From contig OZ020616.1 of the NCBI GenBank assembly GCA_963971575.1, positions 8,169,934-8,233,933 of the forward strand: a stretch of 64,000 bases of DNA. The letters run 5' to 3'. Positions 22,281 to 32,867 of this stretch are shown here, one piece after another; position 1 is the stretch's first letter, and every line of letters starts with the position of its first letter. Origin of the DNA: Liopterus haemorrhoidalis. Lineage: Eukaryota > Arthropoda > Insecta > Coleoptera > Dytiscidae. The notes under the pieces are model-generated. The model was not told the DNA's origin and searched no databases. It saw only the letters and a program-made list of their open reading frames with translations. Both the position numbers and the translations under genes were made by a program.

Positions 22281-23068
22281 TTTTTAGCGTTTTGTAGATA
22301 TGACCACCAAAAAACACTTATAACGTCACTCATGTGTCTGTCTGTTTGTCTGTACAACACGGGATAAATATAAACAAATATGTATTTAATAAAAAATAAA
22401 TATTTTTTTTTTAAATTTTGAGTGGCATACCAAATAAAACCTATTAATGGATCAACAAACAAATTTTTATTTTTGAAAAATCATTTTTTTTTATTTGATT
22501 TTTGCCAAAAATGTTTCAAAAAACTTTTGTCCCCCACCCTATCTCCCAAAGAGATTGATCTAAAAATCTAAAAAAAATCTCCGTAATGTACATTGATGGG
22601 AACCGAAATAGTTCAACAGGAATTTTTGATCAGATAAATTTTTCGAAAAATGTCAATTTTATTGTGTCTTGATAAAAAAAAATATTTAAAATAAAAATTG
22701 ATTGTGTGGTATCAAAAGAAAGCTCTTAAGACGTAGATTACGGAACGATAGATAGTTTTTTTAAATTCGTTTCTTTTAACACGAATTTATCCAAAAATGT
22801 GCAAAAGTTTTTGTCCCGCACCCTTTTACCAAAAAGGGTTAAAACAAAGACTAAAAAATTATAGGTAATGTATATTGTTCTGATCCAGAAACATATGAGA
22901 GGAATTTTTGATCAGATTGTGTTTTTGGAGAATATGGCAGTTTTTGTGTTTTTGAAAAAATTAATTATTTTTTTAATTCATTGTTAAACTATGGCTAATA
23001 ATGTAATGGTTTTTTGTATTTATAGCTAAGATAGTGCGTGTATTTTTTTGGAATTAAAAATATTTAAA
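22281..23068 (-). mobile_element. Family A2 repeat, copy 1
   Basis: Begins TTTTTAGCGTTTTGTAGATA (the A-type end), with a short (CTGT) tract at 22336-22350. It contains two diverged tandem blocks, each with a 'TTTTGTCCC.CACCCT' string and 'GGAATTTTTGATCAGAT' (22440-22660 and 22690-22960). It ends at about GGAATTAAAAATATT, where similarity to 45334-46165 also ends. Confidence 0.75.
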
Positions 23069-23182
23069 CAATAATAAATTTTCTTAATAGTTGCGAACTG
23101 AGTTACTCACACCACACCACAAGACACTACACTGTAAAATATTTCTTATTAATCATGAAGACTCGAATATGAAGCAAATGCA

Positions 23183-23638
23183 GAAAAAAAATCAGCTGTG
23201 GCCACCACAGGACCGACCGCCATCATAAAGTACTTGTATAAAATACATTCTAGCAGCAGAGTAGAAATAACTTGACCTAATATTTTCTAACAGAGATATT
23301 ATTTATCATGACCATGGAAACGTTACATATAAGTATGAAAAAATTGAGACTAGGAAAAAATTTCGAAAAATTTTTCAATTTTTTTTCGTTTTATCTAAGA
23401 ATGTCTCAAATAAAAGTTGTTAGTTATTGTTTTTATAGCAACTTTTGTCAAATAATTTTTTCCAAATATTTTTCTGTTGTGAAATATTCGCAAAAATCTT
23501 AAAATCGACACGAGTAAACTCCCATTTTTGTTCAACCGATTTTTACCAAAAGTTGAACAACTTGTGCCATTGATGGCAAAAGCTTAAATATGAAGTTTCA
23601 TAAAAATCCTTTGAGCCGAATTCGCTCTGCACGTGTAC

Positions 23639-23673
<35 letters not shown>

Positions 23674-24183
23674 GACAGACGGACAGACGGACAGACGGAC
23701 AGACGGACAGACGGACAGACGGACAGACGGACAGACGGACAGACGGACAGACGGACAGACGGACAGACGGACAGACGGACAGACGGACAGACGGACAGAC
23801 GGACAGACGGACAGACGGACAGACGGACAGACGGACAGACGGACAGACGGACAGACGGACAGACGGACAGACGGACAGACGGACAGACGGACAGACGGAC
23901 AGACGGACAGACGGACAGACGGACAGACGGACAGACGGACAGACGGACAGACGGACAGACGGACAGACGGACAGACGGACAGACGGACAGACGGACAGAC
24001 GGACAGACGGACAGACGGACAGACGGACAGACGGACAGACGGACAGACGGACGGACAGACATTATGTTAAAAATAGTCAAAACGTTATGTAGGGACCTCA
24101 ATTCGTGGAGATCCATCGAAATCTCTAAACGTCAAAATCGGTATGATCACAATACCTCCCTTATATATGTTGGCGGACGGTAA
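23183..24183 (-). mobile_element. Family B element, copy 1, with octamer array
   Basis: The right end (low coordinates) has the hairpin CTGTGGCCACCACAG and ACCGACCGCCAT. The left end (high coordinates) reads TATATGTTGGCGGACGGTAA. The block GGGACCTCAATTCGTGGAGA at 24090 is diagnostic. The internal region near 23230-23320 differs from other copies. No coding capacity. Confidence 0.85.
23640..24061. repeat. (CAGACGGA)n array, about 50 units
   Basis: After a few CAGA/CGGA units the sequence is an almost pure 8-bp tandem repeat to 24050. The unit has no stop in any frame, which explains apparent ORFs of 145-197 codons on both strands. Other family B copies have only short mixed CTGT/CCGT tracts here, so this copy expanded. 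Confidence 0.95.
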
Positions 24184-25344
24184 CAATGGGATATTTGTCA
24201 AATTATTTAAATTTTGTTTGAAAAAATTAAATGGTGGCTCTTAGTTCTCAAATATCGAATAAAATTGACTATCAAAAAACTGTTGATTTTGATGTGATAA
24301 ATATACCTAGACATCCAGTATTATGTTGACTTTTTACACCTATTAATGATTTGCCTTCCTTCCTCAAAACTACAAACACAATATTGTACGCGGATGATAC
24401 CACCATAATTTCAACTTCGAAGGACTTTGAAGAAACATTATCTTTAAATAACACCAATTTAAAACTTAGTCGTGAGTGGTTCAGTGCTAATAACCTAAGT
24501 TTAAACGTTCAAAAAACTCAGCAAATGATCTTCTCACTTCGATTGGCACATATGGAAAATCCAGAATCAATTAAATTCTTAGGTGTCCATATTGGTGTTA
24601 ATCTTAGCTGGGAAGTTCATATAGATCATCTTGCCAATAAACTTTGTAAAGCAATTTTTTGTTTGCGTAATCTCAGACATACCGTGTCCCGTAATATTTT
24701 ACTTACAGCATATCATGCACTCTTTCATAGTCACATGTCCTACGCGATTCTTGCCTGGGGACACTCCCCCTTTTCACAGAGAATATTTTCTTTGCAAAGA
24801 CGCGATATTAGAATAATAGCTAACTTATCCTACAGATCAGACTGTAAACACAAATTTACTGATTTGAATATCCTTACCTTGCCATGTTTATTTATATTTC
24901 AATGTCTCGTCTACGTACATTGCAACCTGATTAATTATGAACACCAAAATCAAATACATGCTCATTTTACAAGAAAAAATGATATAATCAGACCAAAATA
25001 CGTAAGATTGACCAAATCAAGGCAGTCCTTCAATTATTTTGGTATCTTATTCTACAACATACTGCCCTTGGCAATAAAGAAGTTAAACAACCAGCAATTC
25101 AAAAAGACCGTAAAAACATATTTAATAACTAAAGCATTTTATAACTTTGACCAATACATCGCTAATAATTTTAATGACTTGTAATGTAATTTTATTTTTC
25201 ATGTTAAATTCAATGTATTATTGTTTATGCTATGTTTATTTGTAGTATTTTTTTCCCTATTATTACTTTTATTAACTGACGTATGTAAAAATATTTTGTA
25301 TTTGTTAACATCAATAAAATTATTATTATTATTATTATTATTAT
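24184..25344 (+). pseudogene. LINE reverse transcriptase, 5'-truncated
   Basis: The open frame 24351-25184 starts just before the second catalytic motif: LYADDTTIIS, then LSREWFSANNLSLNVQKTQQ, IKFLGVHIGVNLSWEVHI and LAWGHSPFSQRIFSLQRRDI. A decayed PINDLPSFLK precedes it from about 24330. The upstream RT motifs, including the first catalytic Asp and GxPQGS, are absent. AATAAA at about 25313 is followed by (ATT)n to 25344. Jockey/CR1-like, without RNase H. It lies against a solo family A end. Confidence 0.8.
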
Positions 25345-25402
25345 TAAATACCTGCAAAGCCCTGAAATGTGTGAAAATTCACACTTCACTTCAATTTTTT
25401 TA
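25345..25402 (-). mobile_element. Solo family A terminus, copy 7
   Basis: AAATACCTGCAAAGCCCTGA plus hairpin GTGTGAAAATTCACAC and TTCACTTCAATTTTTTTA. The rest of the element is missing, presumably displaced by the LINE beside it. Confidence 0.75.
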
Positions 25403-26136
25403 ATGTGTTTTTTTTTTCACCAAATGAGAACCACAGTGAATGTATTACCGTCCTTGGTCGGTAAAATATGTCAAATAGATGGTACTCAAATAGATGTCAT
25501 AAATTTTGACATTACGATATGGTAGCAGATAAAAATATATACTTAGACAAAATATCTTATCCTGTATATGCCGTGATATTGACGACGTATACAATTTCAC
25601 AATGTTATTTTTAATTTAAGTGAAGCGTCTTCACCACATGTGTGGATTGTGAGACCTCCTCGCACCAGACATAATTGCTGGAGATGAATTACAATTGATG
25701 TCTGAGAAATTATCACGGTGTGTGTCGAATTGCCGTGTAGTGCAGCTGGTCTCCACTTGATTCAGCGGCGCTGTTGAACTTCTTATGTCATTCATATGGA
25801 ATGTAATTTTCCTCCGCTTTCAACCGTAATCGTTATGTAATTAAAAATAACGCTTTTAGATTTCAAATGGTCGAATAATTGGATTTCTTTTATTAATCAA
25901 AATTATGTTGGTATGTTTTGTTATTTTTATAATTTGGTTGAGAAAAGTATGGATCACCCACTGAGGGTTGAACTTTTGAATTTTTGATCCAAAGATGTTC
26001 AAACTGTAAATAGCAACAACTTTTTCGACCCAACATTTTGAATTTAATGAAGGATCGATACATAATTAAATTGTTTTCGTATAGTAATTTTAATTTAAAC
26101 AAAAAAAGGCAATGTTTCCTTATTCTATTATACCGG
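25403..26136. other. No recognisable feature
   Basis: No frame, tail or terminal repeat recognised. Confidence 0.4.
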
Positions 26137-26295
26137 GTGCCTAATTTTGTATATATATACATATATATTCTTTATTTCTCCCTAGGCCTTGCGGCGTTCA
26201 GGGTATTAGCCATTACATAAAATAAAATAAATAAAATAACCAAAACAATCCAAATTACATAACGTGCAATACTGTACAATTTAATTTAGAATATA

Positions 26296-27199
26296 ATGGG
26301 TGTTTTTTTTAGAGGTATAGAACTTTAAATTGCAATAAAACAACGATGGATTATTCGATTGACATGAATTTTTTTTTATTCGAAAGATAATCTTGTGGCA
26401 TTACATTTTAAATATGATTTCTGGCATATGACCGCCCCGGCTGGCTCGGATGTAGTCCAATCTGGACGTCCAATTTTCGATGACTTTTTCCAACATTTGT
26501 GGCCGTATATCGGCAATAACACGGCGAATGTTGTCTTCCAAATGGTCAAGCGTTTGTGGCTTATCCGCATAGACCAATGACTTTACATAGCCCCACAGAA
26601 AGTAGTCCAGCGGTGTTAAATCACAAGATCTTGGAGGCCAATTCACAGGTCCAAAACGTGAAATTAGGCGGTCACCAAACGTGTCTTTCAATAAATCGAT
26701 TGTGGCACGAGCTGTGTGACATGTTGCGCCGTCTTGTTGGAACCACAGCTCCTGGACATCATGGCTGTTCAATTCAGGAATGAAAAAGTTAGTAATCATG
26801 GCTCTATACCGATCACCATTGACTGTAACGTTCTGGCCATCAGTACGCTCTACAGTACCAATAGCTTCTTCTGTACGCACCGTACGGCGTCTCTGGGGAT
26901 GCGAGTTATCAATAAGAGTAAACGTGGTGCGAAAACGTTCCATGGTTAATCGAATTAACTGCTCTGATGGACGATTTTGTCGACGATAAAATGGACGTAG
27001 TGCGCGATACGTATTCCGCACAGAACCATTATTTTCGAAATAAAATTGCACTATTTGCAAGCGTTGTTCAGGCGTGAGTCTATTCATGATGAATTGCCAA
27101 ACCAAACTGAGAATAAATCACTTGACAGCTGTTAAATCGGTCGCCATCTTGAACAGTAATGCCAACTTAAAGTTCTATACCTCTAAAAAAAACACCCGT
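26296..27199 (-). mobile_element. DD41D (rosa-type) Tc1/mariner transposon, internally deleted
   Basis: Terminal inverted repeats of about 33 bp, GGGTGTTTTTTTTAGAGG at 26298 and its complement ending 27197, differ at one base. TA flanks both ends (26294-26295, 27200-27201). The single ORF fills the interior on the minus strand. Confidence 0.92.
26401..27087 (-). CDS. DD41D transposase lacking its first catalytic Asp
   Basis: A likely start is the Met at 27087 (MNRLTPEQRLQ); an in-frame Met lies upstream at 27105. The N-terminus is a helix-turn-helix DNA-binding region. The C-terminal half has WFQQDGATCHTAR (second Asp) and NWPPRSCDLTPLDYFLWG (third Asp), with 41 residues between these two Asp. 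At TVERTDGQNVTVNGDRYRAM the middle is gone: the strand holding the first Asp (FSDEAHF in the sister element at 47182-48084) and roughly 110 residues are absent, yet the frame is kept. It should bind its ends but not cut. Confidence 0.85.
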   Translation of the reverse strand: MNRLTPEQRLQIVQFYFENNGSVRNTYRALRPFYRRQNRPSEQLIRLTMERFRTTFTLIDNSHPQRRRTVRTEEAIGTVERTDGQNVTVNGDRYRAMITNFFIPELNSHDVQELWFQQDGATCHTARATIDLLKDTFGDRLISRFGPVNWPPRSCDLTPLDYFLWGYVKSLVYADKPQTLDHLEDNIRRVIADIRPQMLEKVIENWTSRLDYIRASRGGHMPEIIFKM

Positions 27200-27565
27200 T
27201 ATTACATTTTCTCATTTCTTTCTTTTTGCTCCAGTGTCCCTCTCTTTCTTCCTATTCTCATTCTGGTTTCCCTCTCCAATCTCCTTCCTTCTTGCTTCCA
27301 GTTCTCTCGCCCATCTTTAATTTATTTTATTCCATTCTCTTCCCTTCCAACCGTTTCTTCACACCTCCTCCTATCTCCCTTCCTTCCTCCCCATTTCCAG
27401 GTGACCTCAGCCCCCCTTTCTTCCTTCCATTTCTCGCCTTCTGCCTCCCACCGGGCCTCTTCCTTCCTTCCTTTACCGCTTCCTGTTATCCTTCCCCGAT
27501 CTCAATCCTTCTTGCCTCTAATTCCTTCGCCCACCTCTCCCCCCTTCCAGTGCCTAATTTTGTAT

Positions 27566-27950
27566 TGATCATAGGATACATAATGTTAAAGTCTTCATTT
27601 AGCGATATCTTTTTACATATTTCTTTTACAGCAAGAAATTGAAAGAAGGGACGGGGAGTCGAAAAAACAACTACTCCCGACTCTCGACTCGCCGTGTCAG
27701 TATTTTTGAAAGCCTCCTGTCAGTTGTAAATCGTACTTACATTAAATATTTTAGGTTGAGATGAGCTGTCATTATGAAATGTCATTTTCTTTACATCATG
27801 AGTTTTTGTGTTTCTTAATAAAAAAATTTAATACATTAATTTATTTTTTACTATTTTTTATTTTTTTTTTTGTTTTTATTTATTTTATAACCTTTTGTCG
27901 TTGACTTTGGTTGCTAATTTGAAATAATCACAGTGCTTGTTACAACTTGA
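27566..27950. other. No recognisable feature
   Basis: AT-rich with long T runs, no gene seen. Confidence 0.4.
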
Positions 27951-28460
27951 AACCAGTGGCGAAAGGACACCTCCGCTAGACTTGCCCTCCCATAAAAAAA
28001 AATTATAGGTACTAAAAAAAATACATAAAAAAAAAAAAGTTTTTTAAAACATTAAAGGAAGGTTTGGGTAAATCTTCAAAAATACATCAAATTATGTCCT
28101 ATACAAATTTTTGTCCAAGGCTTGGTTTACTAGTTACGAATTTTTTTAAATTTTAAAGTTTAATAACTTCCTTTTCCGGTTTCGGATTTTAATAAAAAAC
28201 AATAGGGTTCTTCCCAATTATTAGGAGAATTTTTTAGTACCAGAACGAATTCTCTAAGTTGAACAGTTCTTGAGTTATCGTGTATACACACAGACACACA
28301 CACACACACACACAGATACACACACATACGGACGGCACTTCGAAAATAGGTTTTTTGGATTCCCTGGACCATGAAACGTGGTCATCAGTCAAAATCTCAA
28401 CATCGAAAATTTTCGCGATTACAATACTTGCCCCTTATATATTAAGGTCGGGCATGTAAA
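27951..28460 (-). mobile_element. Family C element, copy 2
   Basis: Mirror of 676-1195: CCAGTGGCGAAAGGACACCT at the low end, ACTTGCCC inside it, a (CA)n tract at 28288-28325, and GGTCGGGCATGTAAAAAC at the high end. The hairpin GGCGAAAGG/CCTCCGC is well kept here. Confidence 0.8.
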
Positions 28461-28560
28461 AACAAAAATCCCGATTAGTTCCACTTCAACATAATAAACA
28501 GAGCATACAGAAAAAGATAAATATGGTTATGTCTAAATACAAAAAATCTTTACTGCCTCA

Positions 28561-30282
28561 TTGTATTTCTCAAAAATTAGAATCTATAAAACAATAATAA
28601 GACCGATAGTTGTGTACGGAAGTGAGATATGGACGCTGAATACAAAGGAACTAACAAGGATAAAAGTGTGGGAAAGGAAGGTCCTAAGAAAAATATTCGG
28701 AGGAAAAATGACTCAAAACGGATGGGAAAGACGAACAAATAGAGAATTACAAGAGTTATACAAAGAGCCGAACATAGTAGGAGTAGTGAAAAGTTACAGA
28801 CTTAGATGGATGGGGCACATAGTGCGAATGGACAGTAATAGAACACCAAAAAAGATATTAGAAAGTACCATAGGAGGCAAAATGAGACAAGGTAGGCCAA
28901 GGATGAGATGGAAGGTAGAAGTTTTAAAGGACATAAATGAATGCAACATCAGCAACTGGAAGAAGGAGACGAAGGAAATCTCTCTTGTCATTCCAGTACA
29001 TAAGAAAAATAATATTAACGATCCAAGTAATTACAGGCCTATATCGCTGCTACCTATATTTTCAAAAGTTTTTGAAAAAATATTAAAAAAACAACTAGTG
29101 ACTTATTTTGAAAAATTTAATTTATTTTCTAATTGTCAACATGGTTTCCGACACAACAAATCTACTCAGAGTGCTCTGATTGACACAGTAAGCTTTATTC
29201 TAAAGTGCTTTAATGATGGAGAAATGGCCTCTGCCTTTTCCTGTGATTTAAGTAACGCTTTCGATACAGTTGACCCTGATATCCTGCTTTGTAAGTTAGA
29301 GAACTATGGTGTTAGAGGCGTTGCGTTGAACATGTTTGAAACTTATTTGAAAAATAGATTTCAAGCTGTAAAACTGAATAACAAGCTGTCTGATGTAAAA
29401 AGCATACACTTTGGAATTCCACAGGGCTCAATTTTGGGCCCCATACTGTTCCTGATCTATATAAATGATCTCGACAAACATATTAAATGTGACCAAGTTG
29501 TTTTATATGCAGACGATACAAATTTTTTACAGCGTCTTCCTCGATCAACATCATTAATTCAAGATATAATGGCAGACGCTAAAATGTGGTTTGATAGCAA
29601 CAAATTACTGCTAAATAATGAAAAAACTGGTAAAATAATATTTTCTTCTCGATCTTATCCGGATACAGTTAAAGATATAAAATTTTTGGGAGTGATACTA
29701 GACCAGAACGTAAACTTCAAGAAACATGTAGAGCTTATAACTAATAGACTCGCAAAAATCTTATATCTCACAAGAAAAATAAAATACCATGTTTCGTACT
29801 TAATACTGTTAATGATTTACCATTCTATGTTCGCTACTCATTTAATATACGGTGTTACATTGTGGGGTGCTTGTTCACAGGCTAACATTATATTTATTAT
29901 TCAAAAGCGTATGATAAGAACTATGAACAATGTAAATAGTAGAACGCACTGTCGTCCTCTATTCATAAAAAATAGGATTCTAACTGTCCCTTGTACATAT
30001 ATTTATTATACGTTATTGTTTATAAGAGAAAACATCTCAAAATATGTTACCGTCTCTGAATTACATACACATGACACGAGGAGAAAAAATCAATTATGTC
30101 TGAATAAGTTGCGTATAGAGAAGGCTAGACAAGACCCTCATTACATGGGAATTGTTTTATTTAATAAATTGCCAGAAAACTTAAGAAGTCTACCATACCT
30201 TAAATTCAAAAGAGAAGTAAAGTCAATCTTAATTAATAATGCATTTTACAGCATATCTGAATTTTTGAATTTCAAATTTTAA
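28561..30282 (+). CDS. Chimeric 573-codon ORF: RTE-like tail fused to jockey-like RT
   Basis: The insertion left the two LINEs in the same frame, so codons 1-138 are RTE-like C-terminus and codons about 139-573 are a jockey-like reverse transcriptase with an intact YADD box. No stop occurs across the junction (NWKKETKEISLVIPVHKK). No domain is known to need this pairing, so I regard it as an accident of insertion. The open frame does suggest the insertion is young. No promoter is evident upstream. Confidence 0.75.
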   Translation: MYFSKIRIYKTIIRPIVVYGSEIWTLNTKELTRIKVWERKVLRKIFGGKMTQNGWERRTNRELQELYKEPNIVGVVKSYRLRWMGHIVRMDSNRTPKKILESTIGGKMRQGRPRMRWKVEVLKDINECNISNWKKETKEISLVIPVHKKNNINDPSNYRPISLLPIFSKVFEKILKKQLVTYFEKFNLFSNCQHGFRHNKSTQSALIDTVSFILKCFNDGEMASAFSCDLSNAFDTVDPDILLCKLENYGVRGVALNMFETYLKNRFQAVKLNNKLSDVKSIHFGIPQGSILGPILFLIYINDLDKHIKCDQVVLYADDTNFLQRLPRSTSLIQDIMADAKMWFDSNKLLLNNEKTGKIIFSSRSYPDTVKDIKFLGVILDQNVNFKKHVELITNRLAKILYLTRKIKYHVSYLILLMIYHSMFATHLIYGVTLWGACSQANIIFIIQKRMIRTMNNVNSRTHCRPLFIKNRILTVPCTYIYYTLLFIRENISKYVTVSELHTHDTRRKNQLCLNKLRIEKARQDPHYMGIVLFNKLPENLRSLPYLKFKREVKSILINNAFYSISEFLNFKF

Positions 30283-30514
30283 AACATAAAAAAATTATTA
30301 TAATACCAAGAGGCTTACCATGTGTACGTGAATTCACATCAAATGTGTATGTTTCACATCAAATATGTATGTATATGTGTTTAATTTTGTATATATATGA
30401 TATATGTATTTACCTATATATGTATGTATCTTCAAACGCATATCGTTGTTTTTTGACAATGGTAAATTATTTTGTAATAATCTCACCTAATAAAGTATTA
30501 TTATTATTATTATT
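28977..30514 (+). mobile_element. Jockey/CR1-like LINE, 5'-truncated, nested
   Basis: Inserted between two AAGGA repeats, ends in AATAAAGT(ATT)n. It encodes most of the RT: SLVIPVHKK, NYRPISLLPIFSKVFEKIL, FSCDLSNAFDTVD (first catalytic Asp), FGIPQGSILGPILFLIYIND, VVLYADDTNFL (the YADD pair), IKFLGVILDQNVNFKKHV and the C-terminal LWGACSQANIIFIIQKRMIR. All RT catalytic residues are intact. The endonuclease is missing. Confidence 0.88.
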
Positions 30515-30590
30515 AAGGATAAAAAAGGATGGAGGAAAATTTTAAACCAAATCATGGGCCACTGGGCCCGCAGAGCTAAATTATATATAA

Positions 30591-31039
30591 TTATATAAAT
30601 AGAATATTTTAATCTTTAACTATATTGGAACCTTCTTAATTTGTTTGGAATTTTTTGTATGTACTCTGAACCGGAATAATGGGAGAAATTGGCGATGGGA
30701 TGCTCTCGTTAATATGTTGGTTCTGTAGTGTGTACTTTGGTTTCATTTCAAGTGTCTTGGAGTGGAGTTGGAGCTCGGTCTGGACCGCACAGATTCGCGT
30801 ATTGTTAATTTGTAGCAGATTTAATCACACAAAGGATTCGCGTGGGTTTCCAACACGTGTGTATACAATGTTAAAATTATTTATAGTCCCAAAGTTATGT
30901 GTTTAATGTAACTTGACTAATTACATATCGATTCTACAATATTTTACCTAACTAATAGAGCACAATTATTATTATAATAAGGGATAAAATACTATTTTAG
31001 AATAGGAAAGAAATATAAATATAGTAAGGTATATATAAC
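30591..31039. other. No recognisable feature
   Basis: AT-rich, no assigned content. Confidence 0.4.
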
Positions 31040-31420
31040 ATCCTGCTCATGGAAATTTGGACACAGGATAAAATACCTACAAATCACAATTGTGTTTCAT
31101 CTGTCTGAAAATCTTGTTTTCGCTCTTCTATTGACCGATTTCAATACAATTGTGTCCATTGAAGTCATTCTGTCCGGTAATTTTGCATTTTTTTATTTCC
31201 CGAATTTGGCAATTTTAGTGAGAAGCAAGCGCGCACCGGGGGGAGGGGCATGGACTTGATCCCCCCTGAAGGGCTAAAAAAATACGTGGATTTAGTGTTT
31301 TTAAAGAGTATACTTGAATTGTAGAGCCGGAGGGCATTATTTATTCTGTGGTAGCAGTGATTAGCCGAAGTAGCCCATCTAATAGAATTTTTATTACTAA
31401 TTTCCTTTGGATTTAACATA
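31040..31420 (-). pseudogene. Probable Penelope-like fragment
   Basis: 31040-31185 matches 11190-11300 (minus-strand GGACACA..., NDFNGHN in both). Upstream on the same strand a frame reads NSIRWATSANHCYHRINNAL. A GC-rich block (31215-31275) seems inserted. Weak call that follows the assignment at 11190-11729. Confidence 0.3.
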
Positions 31421-31525
31421 TTTCAAAAAGCATTTTTACAATTCTATTTATTTTACAACGTTTGGAATAGCATATACATACTATTAGCATATGGCTACTG
31501 ATATATTTAGGTATTATACTGCAGC

Positions 31526-31940
31526 CAGGGCCGCCCCTAGGCGGGGGCAAGTGGGGCACCTGCCCCAGGCCCCGCGCCTTTAAGGGCCCCGCGCTTCGAC
31601 CGTCAGGTAATAAAATAATAAAATGCTTTAAAAATATTATTCCAAGTTTTATAAATAGTTGAAAAAATTTTATATATTTTTTGTTTTGTTTTTTTAATAA
31701 ATTAATTTTTGGTCTTAGCAACGATGGCCATTAACCAGGATATCTTTATTTATTTTTTATTATGGATACATTAGTAATTTTTACAACAAATACAAACATC
31801 CATGCCATCACCGGGATTCGAACCCGAGCCCCCATGGTTAGCAGTCAAATGAGCTGACCACTACGCCATAGCGACCAGCAATTTTATATTTTCATTGAAT
31901 ATAAGTATGTGTACTTTGTTAAAAGTTGATAATATTAAAG

Positions 31941-31986
<46 letters not shown>

Positions 31987-32067
31987 GATGGGGCCCCGCA
32001 AATCCAGTTTTGGGGCCCCGCAATTCCAGTTTTGCCCCAGGCCCCGCAAATACTAGGGGCGGCCCTG
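31526..32067. mobile_element. hAT-type non-autonomous element carrying a SINE
   Basis: CAGGGCCGCCCCTAG at 31526 and its complement ending 32067 are the terminal repeats. ACTGCAGC at 31518-31525 and 32068-32075 is a perfect 8-bp duplication. GC-rich ends (GGCCCCGC repeats) surround an AT-rich core with a tRNA-like SINE and a (TA)n tract at 31947-31982. The small ORFs are not real genes. Confidence 0.9.
31740..31880 (-). mobile_element. tRNA-derived SINE inside the hAT element
   Basis: On the minus strand, GTCGCTATGGCGTAGTGGTC (A box), then GACTGCTAACC, then CGGGTTCGAATCCCGG (B box) at 31875-31810, and a 3' part with CCTGGTTAATGGCCAT. It has a tRNA-like head but an unpaired anticodon stem, so it is a SINE or tRNA pseudogene, not a working tRNA. 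Confidence 0.6.
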
Positions 32068-32366
32068 ACTGCAGCTATTTACAAATAGGAGCTGCGGGTC
32101 AAAATGATTCAATTTTCGTGAAGAACACGTGTACTAAGTGGCATTTCATTATCATCAAGTGCAATATTTTTCGACGAAGGTTGATTATAAACAAAAAATA
32201 CGTAAAAAATCAAAAAAAAAATATGTATCCTTCGAACATTTTTACACAAAACTATCTAGATATGTTATTTGAAACCCAGAAATATGTATAAAAATATACG
32301 GAAAATTCTTGTCTGATATGTATTATAAAATTATTGAGCGATGAAATTATTATAACATTATCTTTT

Positions 32367-32857
32367 ACAGACCGCCAACATATATAAGGGATGTATTGTG
32401 ATCATACCGATTTTGATATTCCGAGATTTCGATGGATCTCCACGAATTGAGGTCCCTACATAACGTTTTGACTATTTTTAGCATGATGTCTGTCGATCTG
32501 TCTGTCTGTCTGTCTATCTGTCTGTCTGTCCGTCTATCTGTCGATCCGTGTACACGTGCAGAGCAAATTCGGCTAAAAGGATTTTTATGAAACCATATTT
32601 AAGCTTCCGACATCAATGGTACGAGTTGATCAACTTTTGGTAAAAATCAGTTAACTAGAAATGGGAGTTTACTCGTGTCGGTTTTAAGATTTTTGCGAAT
32701 ATTTCACAACAGAGGAATATTTCGAAAAAAATTATTTAACAAAAGTTGCTACAAAAGAAATAACTTTTATTTGAGATATTTTTTGAGAAAGCAGCATAAA
32801 TTAAACAAGTACTTTGTGATGGCGGTCAGTCCTGTGCTGGCCACAGCTGATTTTTTA
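32367..32857 (+). mobile_element. Family B element, copy 2 (complete)
   Basis: ACAGACCGCCAACATATATA at the start, GGTCCCTACATAACGTTTTG, a (CTGT)n tract at 32497-32540, GTGTACACGTGCAGAGCAAA, and the end GATGGCGGTCAGTCCTGTG plus hairpin GGCCACAG and ATTTTTT. Subterminal CGCCA repeats are inverted. Confidence 0.88.
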
Positions 32858-32867
32858 CAATTTAAAA

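Larger units (their letters stand above)
26153..27549 (-). mobile_element. LINE 3' fragment, interrupted by a DD41D transposon
   Basis: A 16-bp duplication, GTGCCTAATTTTGTAT, flanks it at 26137-26152 and 27550-27565. The 3' UTR (minus strand GCCGCAAGGCCTAGGGAG and AATAAAGAATATATA) matches the LINE at 50627-51127. The coding part (27200-27549) is a purine-rich Glu/Arg/Lys-rich tail full of changes, with two similar blocks (GERWAKELEARR; DGRENWKQEGDW). The transposon at 26296-27199 splits it. Confidence 0.8.
28540..30590 (+). mobile_element. RTE-like LINE tail, split by a second LINE
   Basis: The frame from 28561 reads RIYKTIIRPIVVYGSEIWTL, IKVWERKVLRKIFGG, RLRWMGHIVRM and MRQGRPRMRWKVEVLKDI, the standard end of an RTE-type ORF. 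It breaks off after NWKKETK at about 28972 and resumes at 30518 as KDKKGWRKILNQIMGHWARR to a stop at about 30582. AAGGA at 28972-28976 and 30515-30519 bounds the inserted LINE. Confidence 0.85.

Noticed and set aside
23640..24061. CRISPR-like regular array
   Set aside because: Contiguous 8-bp tandem repeats without spacers in a eukaryotic transposon.
23590..24183. Large ORFs (197, 172 and 145 codons) over the octamer repeat
   Set aside because: Open in several frames and on both strands only because the CAGACGGA unit contains no stop; there is no domain.
27074..27642. Overlapping Ser/Pro/Leu-rich + strand ORFs
   Set aside because: Antisense of the purine-rich LINE tail on the minus strand.
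31810..31880. Functional tRNA gene
   Set aside because: A and B boxes are good but the anticodon stem does not pair, and it sits in a SINE-like context.
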